Shown one piece after another: positions 10,147 to 23,400 of a stretch of DNA of 64,000 nt. The stretch is from Halicephalobus mephisto (lineage: Eukaryota > Nematoda > Chromadorea > Rhabditida > Panagrolaimidae), in NCBI GenBank assembly GCA_009193035.1, contig SWDT01000001.1:620001-684000 (forward strand). The letters are read 5' to 3'. The position numbers were made by a program, and so were the translations under genes. The notes under the pieces were generated by a model, which was not told where the DNA came from, did not search any database, and was given only the letters and a program-made list of their open reading frames with translations. Position 1 is the first letter of the stretch; each line of letters starts with the position of its first letter.

Positions 10147-12437
10147 CTGAAGAAAAAAAGCACCACTCGGTTCAGGGTTTATAGAAATGAATCGAAGTTC
10201 AAGTTAATCCGACGACGTGAAGTCGCTTCTGGAAACACACTTAGAGATTATAATCTATCAGCACAAAGTAACTTCCATAAACACGACCAAGTGGAGCAAG
10301 CAGCTTCATGGCCGAAAAGGGGCAAGAAAAAACAGAACTCTCGAGCTAGATCGTTGTCCCCGTTGTTTAGGAAAAATGCAAACGAAAATGCATGCATAAC
10401 AACCCAACTTTTCACATAAATTGTTCAGAAGCATGTGGAAACTAATAGGTTAAATTTCAAAGTTAGGAGTCCAAGTTTAATCAAGTTAACGGACTTGAGT
10501 TAAGACGTGCTTCTGAGGAACTGCAGCTCCTGACTTCAACCACTACCAATTCAGTCAAGCAAGAAAAGTGTGTATTGAAGGAAATCCGTGTTCATCTCAA
10601 GTGGACCGGATAAAGCAACAAAATTATAGAGGAAAACTGTTTCTAAAATGAGACCGAGAGGAAAAGGCATCCTGACAGTTTTTCCATTTCGAGGGATTAG
10701 TAGAGTGCGATTAAGGAAAGCCAAAGGATGTTCGATAATGAAATTCCACCCTTGTACTCCTTTCACCTGGTCTTGCATGATGAGGATTAGCTTTAAGACA
10801 AATGAAAGTAAGACTTGTAATTGACGCCATGTAAAATGCAAATATGAAGGACGTGACTCCAGTAAAAAGTGTTTTTGACGTTTATATGGGCATTTTGTTC
10901 CGAAACAGAAGCAGCTGTTGGGATCCAAATATGGAAGAGACAAGCACGGACAAAACTTTTCACGAACTTTCGATAAACGAAAACTTATAGACAAAAAGCA
11001 TCCAAGAGGACGCTAATTTGTGTGCATAATTAGAATTACTTGAGCTTCAATCTCGAGATTTAGAGTCGACAGTGAAGAAATTCAAGCGTTAATAAAGTTT
11101 GACTACCAAATTTCTCGGCATGAAGAAAGGCAGTCAGTCAAGCTCACAAATTGGACGGTGTAGATGCGACAAATCACGCCAGAGGAAATAGATGAAGAAT
11201 TGGAGCCGAATCCAAAGCCCAAAAACATATGTCTCAAGTGGGGGAGAAAGGAAATGAAGGAAAGCTGTCGTGGTCGTCTGTTCCAACGAGAAATAAATGA
11301 GAACACAGCTCTTTGTTGGATGATGGCAGTCAAAGAGCAGTTGAAGTTATTTTGTAAGCACCGATGCGGAAAAGATGGCCTATAAGGATTATGACGTCCA
11401 CAAACACATCAACCATCCAGCGAACAAGACATGTTTTATCATTAAATGTAAAAAATGTCTGCAATGAGACCGTCAATGGTCATAAAACGCTTCACGATGG
11501 ATTAATTAGAGATATCGTGTCCTAAATATTTTGTCGGGGACACGATAATTTCAAAGGGAAAAGCAGGAAGAGAAGAGGAGCTCTAAATCACATCGGATCA
11601 GCCTATTTGTCCAGCTGAAGCCTGACTCAGCAGTCACGCACACTGCAGCCCACAAAAAGGTGGAGACTCCCATCCGCCAGGTCAAAGCAAAACTTGGAAA
11701 TCAATTATGAATAACTGAATTCATTATAAAGCTAATGTACATGTGTTATGTGTAGTTGATTAAAGTACATTTCGAATGTTGAAAAGATAAGATTTAGAAA
11801 CAAAATTAAAGTAAACGAAGCCAAAGGAGGACATGTGGGTCTGATTGGCAACCCGGGAGGGACAACTCGCTGTCAAGAGTCGGTGCTTGAAAGAGAAAAT
11901 TTCGTTTTGACTCTCATTGTCACGCTACAATCGCAAATGCATAGAAAACGACAGACTATCGTGCCATCTACCATCATTCGATATTTCCAGATTTCCGAAA
12001 TTTCAAAGGAGAAATAAAAAATCGAAAACAAATCAGGGGAGAAGATTATCCATCTCTTTTTTGAGAGCCAGAACATCCATCTAACCGACCAGCTTTTGTT
12101 TCGGAAATACTGAGTAGATTCGAAATCGGTTTGAGCGACGCCTTTGGAAAGTACATCACACTTGAAATCGACTGTTGCATTTGGGTGTTGACCACAGTTC
12201 TGCCAAATAGCTTTTTATGTTCGCCTTTCACCTTGAATCTGCAAAAGGTTCAAATGATACCTGACACTCAAAACAAGTCATGAATCAAAGGTCTGCGTTC
12301 AGTCCTTTTTTGTCTATATTAGAAAGAAGTTTGATACTTACATTAGTTTCAAGGACAGTATATATACGAAATGATGTCATCAAAACCAATGTTAATATAC
12401 TGAGATCAACAAGATCAGCACTGTCAAAAATCCTTTA
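10147..12437. other. no supported gene (2.3 kb)
   Basis: Open frames exist but none is convincing. 10551-10994 (-) is hydrophobic and lacks an ATG until mid-frame. 11164-11385 (+) starts with an ATG and an acidic stretch (TPEEIDEELEPNP). 12046-12231 (-) lacks a clear start. A stretch near 11570-11705 (+) reads as a 48-codon open tail, perhaps a decayed exon. The upstream promoter of the TIA-1-like gene presumably lies at the left edge. Confidence 0.4.
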
Positions 12438-12450
12438 TTAACACCGAAAG

Positions 12451-13225
12451 TCAGTTGTAAGAACGGAAGATTTTTATGGAGTTTTAAATAGTGATTTCGA
12501 TGATATATAAGAACCTTGTAAAAATTTAATACATTGAAAATTAAGTTGGAAATTTGTTGGTAATTTGGTGAGAAAAACGAATAATTTTACTTACGAGAAG
12601 TTGAAATTAATATTGATATATTTACTATAATGAGTGAATTTTTTGTCTGTCAAATGACATGCTGAATGCTAAATTCCACTAATTCTGGAAGAAGATGCAA
12701 CACTTTTCCTGAATATTTTAATACTGTTTATATTAAACTTTTTTTTAAAATATCCCGACTTAAGGATTTTAACACTCGGAGGCCCGATTGTAATTCGGGT
12801 TGCTTTTGGTAGATTTTGATATCCTGAGTTTAACTATATGTAACTTTCCAGAAAGTTTTTTGGCTGGACACATGAAAAATAAGGTTGAAAATTGTCTGTC
12901 AGGAGACCCGAAAAACGTTAATAATTTCATTATATGTGATTTTAAAAAACACTGATATATATGTTAGAATCGAGAGATGATTATCTATCGAACGATATAT
13001 GAACCATTCATATCCGTTCATTTAGAGCCGAGATACAACCATTTCCCCTAACATCCCAATATCATTTTTATTAGACTTTTTTTTCTAACTTGGGAGATAA
13101 GGAACGTGCTCTCGTGTGTATTTAGATCAACAATAGTTCTGACGTTTCATGATGAGAAACTGATCTCTTTACATTTGCATTCTGAAGAAACCTCTTCTTC
13201 AAAGGTACCAACAACAACAACATAG
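12451..13225 (+). repeat. left arm of the long inverted repeat
   Basis: Begins TCAGTTGTAAGAACGGAAG and runs inward to a CAACAACAACA run. Its reverse complement is found at 14309-15677 with scattered substitutions. Nothing coding is seen in it. Confidence 0.85.
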
Positions 13226-13410
13226 GTTAGTTTTTATAAAAGAAACCATGTCTCTTTTTTTGATATAAGATGATTTTTGATTCTTAATTTTCCCTCTAAG
13301 AATAATTTGATTGCAAGCACGATTTTTGACTGTCGATATTACTACATAAGGATTCCAACACAACATTATTTAATCATCAGTTTTGTTTGTTTTTGTTCTA
13401 TACTTTTACA

Positions 13411-13722
13411 ATGAACTACTCTGAAGATGAAGATTATCCTTCTGATTCTGAGTATAATTATCAAGGATTCGAGCTTTCTGATGTTCTCGAAGACGGAGAC
13501 TATGATGATCTACTTCGAAATAATGAATCTGAAGTTACTACTTCGCAGTCATCAAGAAGAATTTACCCCGCTTCAGCAGGTCGTCCTTGGACTGACAAAA
13601 GATCAAATCTCAATGAACCTCTTCTGGATCCATTTCCCTATGAAGTCAGGAACCTAACTGACGAAAGACAAGAAGTTGATCATTTTATGAAATTCTTCAC
13701 TGAAGAGATTCTGAATAAGTAA
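13411..13722 (+). pseudogene. piggyBac-like transposase, N-terminal part
   Basis: ATG at 13411 starts an acidic leader (MNYSEDEDYPSDSEY, then ELSDVLEDGDYDDLL). It ends with F-M-K-F-F-T-E-E-I-L-N-K and stops just where the catalytic DDE domain should begin. The acidic N-terminus followed by the F-x-x-F-F-x-x-E-x-L signature is how piggyBac-family (DDE_Tnp_1_7) transposases start. A full protein has about 550-600 residues; only 103 are here. Either a truncated pseudogene or the first exon of a deleted gene. The call rests on pattern, not on a search. Confidence 0.5.
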
Positions 13723-13789
13723 TTTCCACAATAATTAATAATAAAAAACTTAAGCATTCTATTTAGAATCTTAGATATGACGAATATAA

Positions 13790-14130
13790 AAATGGCCTTT
13801 CTTTTAAGAAGGAAAAATACCATGACTTGGTACTACCCGACCAAATAAGGTCGGATTGCCACTTGAGCTGGCAGTATTCATTATGAAAAAATGTACAATC
13901 TATAAGAGAACAGTTTGTAATAGCCATCTGAATGCTCAATATAGTTGCAACACTTGCACTGAAGAGCCATAAACGCCTTCACCTGCTAATAAAAAACACT
14001 TAAAAAAAGAAGTCCAATTCAATTTCATTAAAATACAGCGGGGAAGTGTTATGATTGCGGCTCTCGATATGCAAAAACTGTCCGTATTAGATGCGCCATA
14101 TATAAGAACTTTCTTTGTAAGATCCATATT
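13790..14130 (+). pseudogene. piggyBac-like C-terminal Cys-rich domain remnant
   Basis: On the plus strand, 14041-14130 reads C-Y-D-C-G, then R-I-R-C, then L-C-K-I-H. This matches the C-terminal Cys-rich zinc-binding domain of piggyBac transposases (C-x2-C ... C-x2-C ... C). A C-N-T-C pair lies shortly upstream, near 13950. Frames are interrupted in between, so it is a decayed relic. Confidence 0.4.
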
Positions 14131-14308
14131 TTAAAAAAAAAGTTTTGATCGTGTTTTTTGTAAAGAGTGTTCCAATGCCGGAAGACGGTATCGCTAAATT
14201 TCAATAAACGATATGTTACTTTTATTAGAAACTAAAAAATGCTGGTATTTTTCTAAAGATATTACCATAGAAATTTCATAAAAATAAAGACCTATGGGTA
14301 AAAGAATC

Positions 14309-15677
14309 CATGTTGTTGTTGTTGGTACCTCTGAAGAAAGGTTTTCTTCAGAATGCAAATGTAAAGAGCTCAGTTTCTCATCGTGAAACATCAGAGCTAT
14401 TGTTGGTCTAAGTACACACGAGAGCACGTTCCTTATCTCATAAGTTGAGGAAAAAAAGTCTAATAAAAATGATGTTGGAATGTCAGAGAAAATGGTTGTA
14501 TCTCGGCTCTAAATGAACGGATATGAATGATTCATATATCGTTCGATAGGTAATCATCTCTCGATTCTAACGTATATATCAGTGTTTTTTGAAATCACAT
14601 ATTAATGAAATTATTAACATTTTTCGGGTCTCCTGACAGACAAATTTTCAACCTTATTTTTCATGTGTCCAGCCAAAAAATTTTCTGGAAAGTTACATAT
14701 AGTTAAACTCAGGATATCAAAATCTACCAAAAGCAACCCGAATTACAATCGGGCCTCCGAGTGTTAACCCACTGAATATTGAAGAACAACTAGATTCTTG
14801 AATTATATTTTTGAGAGAAAAATTGCAAAATTATTTTAAAATACCAAGATGGGTAACTATAAGAAAAATGAATTTGTTTAGTTCCTTGGTTCTGCGCATT
14901 GAGTTTTATGCATGGAAAATCTTAAATACATTACCAGATAATTCATGTCAAAAAATCGCCGAAATTTTAGAATTTTCGAAAATTGTCAAAATCGGTCAAT
15001 TGTTATAAAATTTAGTGAAAATATACGAGAAACTAACTTAAAATCATTGACAAAGAAATAGTTAAAATTAACTATTTACGCACAGAATAAAAGTGAATCA
15101 AAATCATGATTTTGGAAAATTCTTTTCGTATAAATCGATATATCAATTTTTATATTTACGCATTTTATTCTTACTATTCAAATTTACTTTGTAATAGTTT
15201 TGATAGAGATGAGCAGAAAACAGCAATTGCGTTATTATAGTTCCATGTTGTTTTCGTTGATATTTTTCAGTAAGGATTTTCACTCAAAAACTCAACTAAA
15301 GAATTCAATCTGCTATCAAAGAACAATGTAACTAACGTTACTTTTCAATATTTACTGGGTTAAAATCCTTAAGTCGGGATATTTTTAAAAAAAGTCTAAT
15401 ACAAACAGTATTGAAATATTCAGGAAAAGTGTTGCATCTTCTTCCAGAATTAGTGGAATTTAGTATTCAGCATGTCATTTGACGGAACAAAATTCACTCA
15501 TTATAGTGGATATATCAATATTAATTTCAACTTCTCGTAAGTAAAATTATTCGTTTTTCTCACTGAATTACCAACAAATTTCCGACTTAATTTTCAATGT
15601 ATTAAATTTTTTCAAGGTTCTTATATATCATCGAAATCACTATTTAAAACTCCATAAAAATCTTCCGTTCTTACAAC
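14309..15677 (-). repeat. right arm of the long inverted repeat
   Basis: Reverse complement of 12451-13225, starting at TGTTGTTGTTG and ending CTTACAACTGA. It is split by a 592-bp insertion at 14768-15359, which accounts for its greater length. Confidence 0.85.
14768..15359. mobile_element. piggyBac-type MITE nested in the right arm
   Basis: 592 bp flanked by perfect TTAA duplications (14764-14767 and 15360-15363). The ends are CCCACTGAATATTGAA and, inverted, CCCAGTAAATATTGAA, matching at 14 of 16 positions. Removing it restores continuity with the left arm at that point. TTAA target and CCC ends are diagnostic of piggyBac elements. It has no coding capacity. Confidence 0.85.
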
Positions 15678-15896
15678 TGATATTCAGACTGTCAGTAATT
15701 CAGTTAATATTGTTATAATTTGCTAATAAATAATAACAAATTAATTCAAAAATTTACTTTTTTTAAAGCAAAAGGAATGAACCTTCCAACAACTCTCACA
15801 ACGAAAAGTTTGTTTCACATTTTCGTACGGGTGAGAGTTGATGTTCCTGTTACAAGTTTTATTTCCCTTCATTATCCACCTTATATTGCCTTGATT

Positions 15897-17159
15897 ATGA
15901 TTATTCTTTCTTCTGGACTAGGTCTGCGGACTCTGGCATTCACTTCTCCATGTATCTCATCAGTGAGGGCGATTTCCACAAGTTCAGCTCTTCTTCGAAG
16001 ACGTGTGGCTATCAACAAACACTTCAGTCCTATCCTGACTGTTTTTAATTCAGATGACATGCATGTTATGGAGGAAGGATTCAAAGAAACTGAAATTTCG
16101 TTAAAATCTAGGGAGGAAACTAGTTCGGTCGATTACTCAGATCTCCCTTTAACCGGACAGCCGTTTACTGAAAATTCCCGAAGGGTTGGAATGGTTGGAA
16201 TCAAGATTGGAATGCTTCCTCAATGGTGTAAACAACGTGGAGAACGAATATTGTGTACTGCTATCCATTTCCCGTCTAATGAAGTCATCTCGGTTATCGA
16301 CCCCGAGACTTGGTACAAGACGAATCCCATTGGCAAGAGAAAAGCCTACACTCGATACGGTCCTATGTTCAAAGTTTGTTTCCAGGTGTATCCCATATAT
16401 GAACTTGGTATTTCAGGTAACCATTGGAGCAGGAGATCTGAAAAGTGTACTACATGTGTCCCCTTTTGATCAAATGCTGATGAGACGAGGTATTAATCCC
16501 AAACAACATTACGGGAGTTTCCTTGTTTCCGAAGACGGCATCATCCCCCCCGGAACTCACCTGGATGTCAGACATTTCGCTATTGGGCAGTTTGTGAATG
16601 TTTCAGGTCGTACTATCGACTGGGGATTCCAAGGAGCGATGCATCGATGGGGTTTCCGCGGCCAACCCGATAACAGGTAAAGACAATCCCTATATCATAT
16701 ATGAACTTTGTTTTTAGAACAACGAAATCTCATCGTCGTGTAGGAAGCATTGGTTCCAAAGGAGATGCCCGTGTGTGGCCAGGAAAGCGAATGTCGGGAC
16801 ACATGGGTCACGAATGGCGTCAGACCTCTGGCTTGGAAATTGTCCGTATAAATCCTCTTGCTCAAGTTATTTATGTCAAAGGATCTGTACCTGGTTCCCA
16901 CGGTTATCCACTCCTGGTTAATGACTGTTTGAATGATGAGAAACGCGTTAAAGATCCTGTATTCCCTACCTACGTTCCAGAGGAGACAGAAAACATAGAT
17001 CTGGAGAAACTGAGTATCGGTGACTTGACCTCTAAGGACCTCTACAGTGAAAAGCTCTTCCAATTCAACAGTCCATCGATTGTCTTCACAGAAGCCGACG
17101 AAAAGAAATCTGCGGCCCGTGACAAGATGAGGGCCAAGATTGCTAAAATCAAGAAATAA
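15897..17159 (+). CDS. mrpl-3: mitochondrial ribosomal protein uL3m (MRPL3)
   Basis: Three exons (15897-16373, 16417-16676, 16718-17159) encode 392 residues. The chosen ATG gives an Arg/Ser-rich, acid-free N-terminus (about 40 residues, then [12 protein letters not shown]), typical of a mitochondrial presequence; the open frame upstream lacks an ATG context. The L3 core is plain: [15 protein letters not shown] near the start, [12 protein letters not shown] with H-R-W-G-F-R-G, and S-H-R-R-V-G-S-I-G, with K-R-M-S-G-H-M-G and I-Y-V-K-G-S-V-P-G. Bacterial L3 uses the same blocks at the peptidyl-transferase region. The C-terminus is Lys-rich. Both introns (43 and 41 bp) contain the motif CATATATGAACTT. 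Confidence 0.93.
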
Positions 17160-17413
17160 TTGTTGTTGTTATTATTAGGTCAGGATAAAGTTGTTTAGTT
17201 CTTATTTGAGGAACACCAAATTAATTAATTAAAGAAAACTAAGGATTATTTGATTTTTTTTTATTAATTTTCACTTCATTCTTGAGGCGCACCTCGTTTG
17301 GCGAAGCGCCATCAACGCAACATCGGAATCGGATAAACCAATCGAGTTGGTTTATTTTTTCTTCCATTTTATATTTTATCTTATTCTTATAGAATTTACT
17401 TCTATTTATTGTA

Positions 17414-20400
17414 ATGTTTCGGAAGAAGAAGTTAGACAAATCGCAAAAAGCTGTAGAAGCTTTACGGGGACTTCTGGAAAATAATTCGCCCAAGTTTGTT
17501 TTTTGTTTTTTTTCGATTTACATAGACTTTTAGGAAGTCTTCGTCTTCGAAATCTGTATATGAAGGTTATTTTAATGATATTTATTCTTCCTTGACATCT
17601 CCAGAGTAAATTGACACAATTTTTATATATCAAAATAATTGGTTAATTACAGACAAATGCCGAAAACGGACTTTCTCGCAGCTATTGACATATTGTTCTT
17701 TGCTGCTGGATCTTCTGTGTCTTCTATTCAGATTCAAGCTGATCACACGTTGAATAAGACTTTCCGGGTGTTTTGGTTGAAGGGACAAGTCCAAAAAGTC
17801 ATTAGTTTGCTTCTGAACGAGTTGCGGTCTTCTGGAACCCGTCCTTGGAAATCCGTCACTGGAGCCTTCACCAAGTTGGCTTACTATATTCAATTTTCAA
17901 AGTCCCCCAAATCAAAGTAAGTTCGAGTAGTTTATTTCGGATATAAGTCTTTTTTAGTGTGTATTTGTTGTATTTCCTCAACTCCGTCGGATTGTGCATA
18001 AAGAGACCGGAAGATGGAATTCAAACTTGTTTAGAAAAAACCTTTCCTGTGATTATGAAACAACTAAGACCTTATTTGAACGATCAGACGACCTTCAAAG
18101 AAGACGAGTTGTTCTCTTTTGCAATCAGGAACCGAGAGTTGCCCGGGTCTTCCGGAAGAACCGCAGCAGTTATTATTTCTGAATTGGCGAAATCGAGTCA
18201 ACGTAATTTGGAAAAAGCTGTCCGGGTTGTTTGCAGTAAGTTATCCTAGTATTGATAATGTAACCTTTGTTAATTTCAGAAACTTTAAATGAAGAAGGAA
18301 CAGGATCCAACAAGAGATTAATCGTCAATACTTTGTTAATTTTACGATTGATTTGGTCTGAAGTCACTGAATCCTATCAGAAACTATCTTCTGTAAGTCT
18401 ACAGAATGCTCTTATTCAGATTCTGAAGTTGGTGTTGTCTCCATCGAATGAAATCCTCATCGCGTCTTTGGAAGTGATCGAAGTGGTGTTTTCAATCCCG
18501 AGCCCGATAATCCGCTTTGTTCCGTCAGAAATGCCTCTGCCTTCTTATCCGTCTTCTGAATTCAGTTCCCCGTTGAGAACTCCTCGAGTCATGAACAGCG
18601 AAGTACTTTTGGAGCAATTGGAACAACAATTGGATCTGCTCGGGAGTCCTTGGGGTTCCATCAACGACGTTTCCATTGGTCCATCTTACGATACTCCCAA
18701 GAATGAAGAAGGCGAGGATTCTGTTTCTGAAATTATTAAAGAAGAAAAGTTCGAAGATGCCTATGAATCCTTTGCAGACCCTTTGGTGAACACCACAGCC
18801 GATTCCGTATCGCTTTTGGATGCTCCTGTGGATGACTCCTGTAACAAAGAACAGTTTTTATTTGATGCAAAAAACGAATCTTTCCTAGTATTGGTCGCTA
18901 CTGCAGTCGTCCGTCGATTCCTCGCTAAAAGGGTAGGATGCGATGATGACTCGAGGATCTCCCACAAAGTCCTCGCTTTCAAGTGTCTGAATTCTGTTTT
19001 TTCTTCAACAATGTCCATGATAGACGAGATTCCGTCGATTATCGGCGACGTTGAATTGCTTAATGAAATGTTCAATTACATTTCTCACAATGACGACAAA
19101 CTCGCAATTGCTGCTTTTACGTTTTATTTGACAATTCAAGCTGCGAAATATGAAAATGGTGAACGTATTAATTTCACTCAATTTGGAACTCATGTCCATC
19201 AGATGCTGAATGGCATTAATCCTATGAGGATCCGTGGGGCGATAGAAGCATTGAAATCTGTGTTAAATGTGGTTTTTTTGAACGATCAACTTTGTGCTAT
19301 ATTGTTTGATTATTTGATGAATCTTGATTGGTGTACTTATTTTTTGACTCAATGTTCAAGACTAGAATTACTTGGATCTATTCAATGGAGAAGCGTATCA
19401 TCTCATGTTCGATCTCAATTTCAATATCCATGTCTGGTTTCCATTACTGATGAATTAGGAAACGACGATGGAAGAATAAAAACAGCTGCGGCTTGTGCTT
19501 TTTCTGCTTTCACGCAAAGGATGTTCTTGGGATCTTGTCCTCCATTGCCTTATCATATTTCTCAATTTTTAGATTTTTCATCATTAATATCGAAGAAATT
19601 TGATGAAAATAATGGTGTTGTTATTGATCACAGAATGGAACAGAATATTGCTTTTGCTTTGGAAGTTTTGTCTTACAGAACTATTGATTTGAAAAACAAA
19701 GACGAAGATAAACTAGTAAGTTTTTTAAAAATTTTGTTTTTGACGAAATTTAATTTTTAGATTCCATTTGTTTTTGGGTTGAATGCTCTTATTAAAGATC
19801 TCGGAATTGAAGCTGTTTTGAATGCTTGGTTTGGACATGCTTCTCTTTCGGACTTTCAATATTCAATGATATTGACTTTGCTTGAATCTTCCACTTCTGT
19901 TATTTCTGGAGATGATCTCGTGATCGTTATGGATGTTCTTTCAATTTTTTACACTTATTTGGAACCAATGACAAAGAAGAGTTTCTTGAATCCTCAGCAA
20001 CTTTCGATTACTGATGGCAAACTAGAACCACGAATTGCTGTTGTTTATTTACGAGTTTTGAATCTTTATTATACTGTGTTTGTGGAGAACAAGGTCCAAG
20101 AAGAGAATGTTCCTTCATCGTCCGTTTTTGTTCCTGATAGTCCGTTGAAACAGACAGAAAACAGAGCATCTGACATTTCGCATCTCGTCGGTACGGGTGT
20201 TTATCAAATGAAAGCTGCTAATTACAATGAATGTCATGTTTTGAAATCTTTAGAATCGGTAGTTAGAGGATCGTACAAGAATTTTATGGAAACTTTGGAT
20301 CTTGATGCGCAATCTCGGTTTTTGGATCCGTTGATTGCCGCTTTTCATGGATTAGAAAGAATTTTGTCCATTTTTACATACAAAGAAGTGAATTTTTTCT

Positions 20401-23400
20401 TGGATGAATTGATGCTTTATTTGAACCGATTAATGCCGTTCGCAATTGCTCCAGTAACTGGAATTTTGTGTGTACTTTTGAAAGTTATTTTTGGGAAAAA
20501 TTCAAAATCCTCAGGAAACATGAAATCACTCATCAAAAGATCGTCATCTATGATTAAAGATGAAAAATGCTTCGTAGGCAGCGGATTTGAGGACTTTGCT
20601 TATTATTTAGCGAAAGTTTCGAACGGAATTGTCGAAGAAACAATTTTTATGTAAGTTGTGATTTTTTTTAAGTTTAAATTATCTATTTTCTAGGAAATTT
20701 ACATCGATATACAGTAAGAGTGAAAAAAAACGAGACAAATTGACCTTTGAAACGTTAACGAATGCTTTGAAGAGATTCGAAAAATCCAGTGCTTATTTAG
20801 TCAACACTACTTTTGTCTCTACGAGTTGTCCTGAAACTCGGATGAAAATTCTTGATTTTCTTTGTATTTTATTGTTGGAAGGAGTGGAATATCAGTTAGC
20901 CGATCCGAAAAGAAAAATCTTCGATTATGTCGTTTCTGCTTTCAAAAATCCTCAACCAGAAAATCTGGCAGTATTTCCGCATTTATTGAATTTTTTGATT
21001 GTTTTGTCTACTGTAGATTCCAATTATTATAAGCCAGCGGATTTGGAAGAAGCAATAGTTTCGATAATTGACAAAATTAAAACAGAAGATTCAAAAGCGA
21101 TTTTTCCTTGTGTTGGTTTGTTTTTGGTTTACAGTATGTCGTTGAATGTCAAGTCCGTTGCTGTTCTGCAGAAGACAATGTCCTCCAGATTCCAGTCATG
21201 GATGTTCATTGATGCAGTAAAAGTGTTTCAATTGTGGACACTATTGCTATGTTGCTCTAAAAAAGACAAAGATAAGTCTCTATATGACGATGTTTCGGCA
21301 GATTTTGCTGGAAATTATTACACTTTTTGTAAAAATTTAGGAACTGAAACTAGTTTTAAATGGACTTCAGAATCCCTGATCTGGGCTACTAATGTATTTT
21401 TCACTTGTTCGTCGAATATTTTCATGCCTATAGATCAAGTATTTAATTTTTTAATGGATGTTGGAGAAAGTCCCAAAGTGAATCCAATTTTGGGGACGTT
21501 TCCTGTCATGGCGTTAATCAGTCAAATGGAGGAAGAACGGATCTTGTTAAGAGCTCAAGCTTTAACCGAAGAACCTCTAGAAAAACTCGGAAAAACCGTC
21601 ATTCAATGTCTTTCTAAAGTTGTTGATTGTTTTTGTCAAGAAAAAGATATTTTAGAATCTGACTCTAGAATTCACCGACATTATATCGCTATTGCTAGTA
21701 AATTAGTTCTTTATTACATAAGTAAGTTTTTATTTTTTTAAATAATTGATTTTTTTATTTTTTAAATAATTTATTTTTTTATTTTTTTAAATAATTTATT
21801 TTTTTTTATTTTTTTAAATAATTTATTTTTTGATTTTTTAAATAATTGATTTTTTTTTATTTTTTTAAATAATTTATTTTTTGATTTTTAGAAGCTGGAA
21901 ACAAAATAGGAAATTATGTACAAGTTAATATATCGAAGTCCTTAGATGGGTTGTTGATTGAAAAATCTCGAAGCAGATTGTCCTCTGCTCTTATTTATCT
22001 GATAATTGTCATGATTCAATCCAGAGATCCATCAGTATTGGTTTTGATGAATATTAAAAAGAAATATTCGCCAGAAGAACGGAATCATCTGATTCATTTG
22101 GCGATTGATGTCCTGAAGAACGAACATGTTAGATCTATGTTCGACGATCAACAACTTCTTCAATTTATTGATTTTAATGATATTGGAATCCATTTAATTA
22201 GAATTAATTTACCTATTTCTTCGTTGAAAGGACTGTCGGATGAATGTTACGGGAAACTAATCCAACAACAACATGATTTTATTGTTGCATCTAAGCTTAA
22301 TGAATTTATTTTTTTATTTTCGCAAAATTTAAGTTATTGTTTAAAAAACGGAATTAATCTTCCAGATCAACTTCAGAAAATTACTGTATCTGTTGATGGC
22401 GGATTTTCTTCATGTTTAATAATCCAGAAAATGCTGCATTCAATGGACATTGAGAAATCAGATGATAAAGTTGACAGATCTCCTTTTGCTGAGATTGTTA
22501 TTCAGAAAGCAATTAAATCCAAATTTATCGATGATGTACATGAAATTTCGTCGATGATTCTCCTACTTGAACCAGAAGAAATTATTCAAGTAATATATTC
22601 CATAGTGAGTGATTTTAAATATTTTAAATATTTTTATTTATTTTTATTTTTATTTTAGCCAGAAAATTTACGAACGTCGTTTTTCCATAATCTTTTTTCG
22701 TTATTGGAAAGAATGGTCATTGATGCTGTTGGAGTCAATTTTTCAGAAGATGAAAAAGAAATAATGAAAATTATTCAGAATATTATTGATAATCTCTTTG
22801 TTTCTGCGATTTCGAAATCTGAATTACCCGGTTTTGATAGACATTATTTATTATTTGGCGTTTTCAAATTAGCCAAGGAACCGTTTCGTCTTAATTCGAA
22901 TCTTATAATTGATCCTGAAGAAATATTTATCGTATTATTCGTGGAACCATTGATTGAGTATTCTCTTGAAAACAAATTTTTACATGAAATTTATTTTTCT
23001 GCTTTGATTGTTTTCTTTTCCATCGACAGAACGATAGAAGTATTTTCTCCGGATTATGATTGTTTAGAAATCCTTAGGCAATTTTTGCCTCTTTTGACTA
23101 AAATGGTGGAAAGAATGGCGAATAGAGCAGATCAGGTGAAAACGAAATCTTGGTCGATTCAAGTTTCGTCTGTTTCGAAATCGGAAGTTTACAAAGATGA
23201 GATTTTGGATTTGTTTTTAAGTGTTCAGAGGATTTCACTCTTGATTCAGACGGATAATTTTCGACAATTAGCGTTTTCTAAGAATATAGAAAACGCTTTC
23301 AAAGCTATCCTTCGACTTCCGTTGCTCTCTGCAATGTTTGTGATTCCAGAAGTTGCTTTGAAGCAGAATTGGACTTTGAATATTGATGCTAGAAGTGATA

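Larger units (their letters stand above)
12442..15703. mobile_element. long-inverted-repeat element with piggyBac-like remnants
   Basis: Two ~780-bp arms (12451-13225 and 14309-15677, the latter interrupted) face each other around a ~1.1-kb core. The core holds the N-terminal portion and a Cys-rich C-terminal scrap of a piggyBac-like transposase. TTAA, the piggyBac target site, occurs next to both outer edges (12438-12441 and 15704-15707). However, the outermost 10-25 bp of the two arms do not match, so the exact ends are uncertain. The catalytic middle of the transposase is missing, so the element cannot move by itself. Confidence 0.6.

Noticed and set aside
17414..17493. Possible polyglutamine exon of huntingtin
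   Set aside because: Exon 1 is only 80 bp and reads Lys/Leu-rich helix followed directly by the splice donor; no CAG run.
21725..21888. Regular repeats resembling a CRISPR array
   Set aside because: Pure AT slippage repeat with no distinct spacers, inside a eukaryotic intron.
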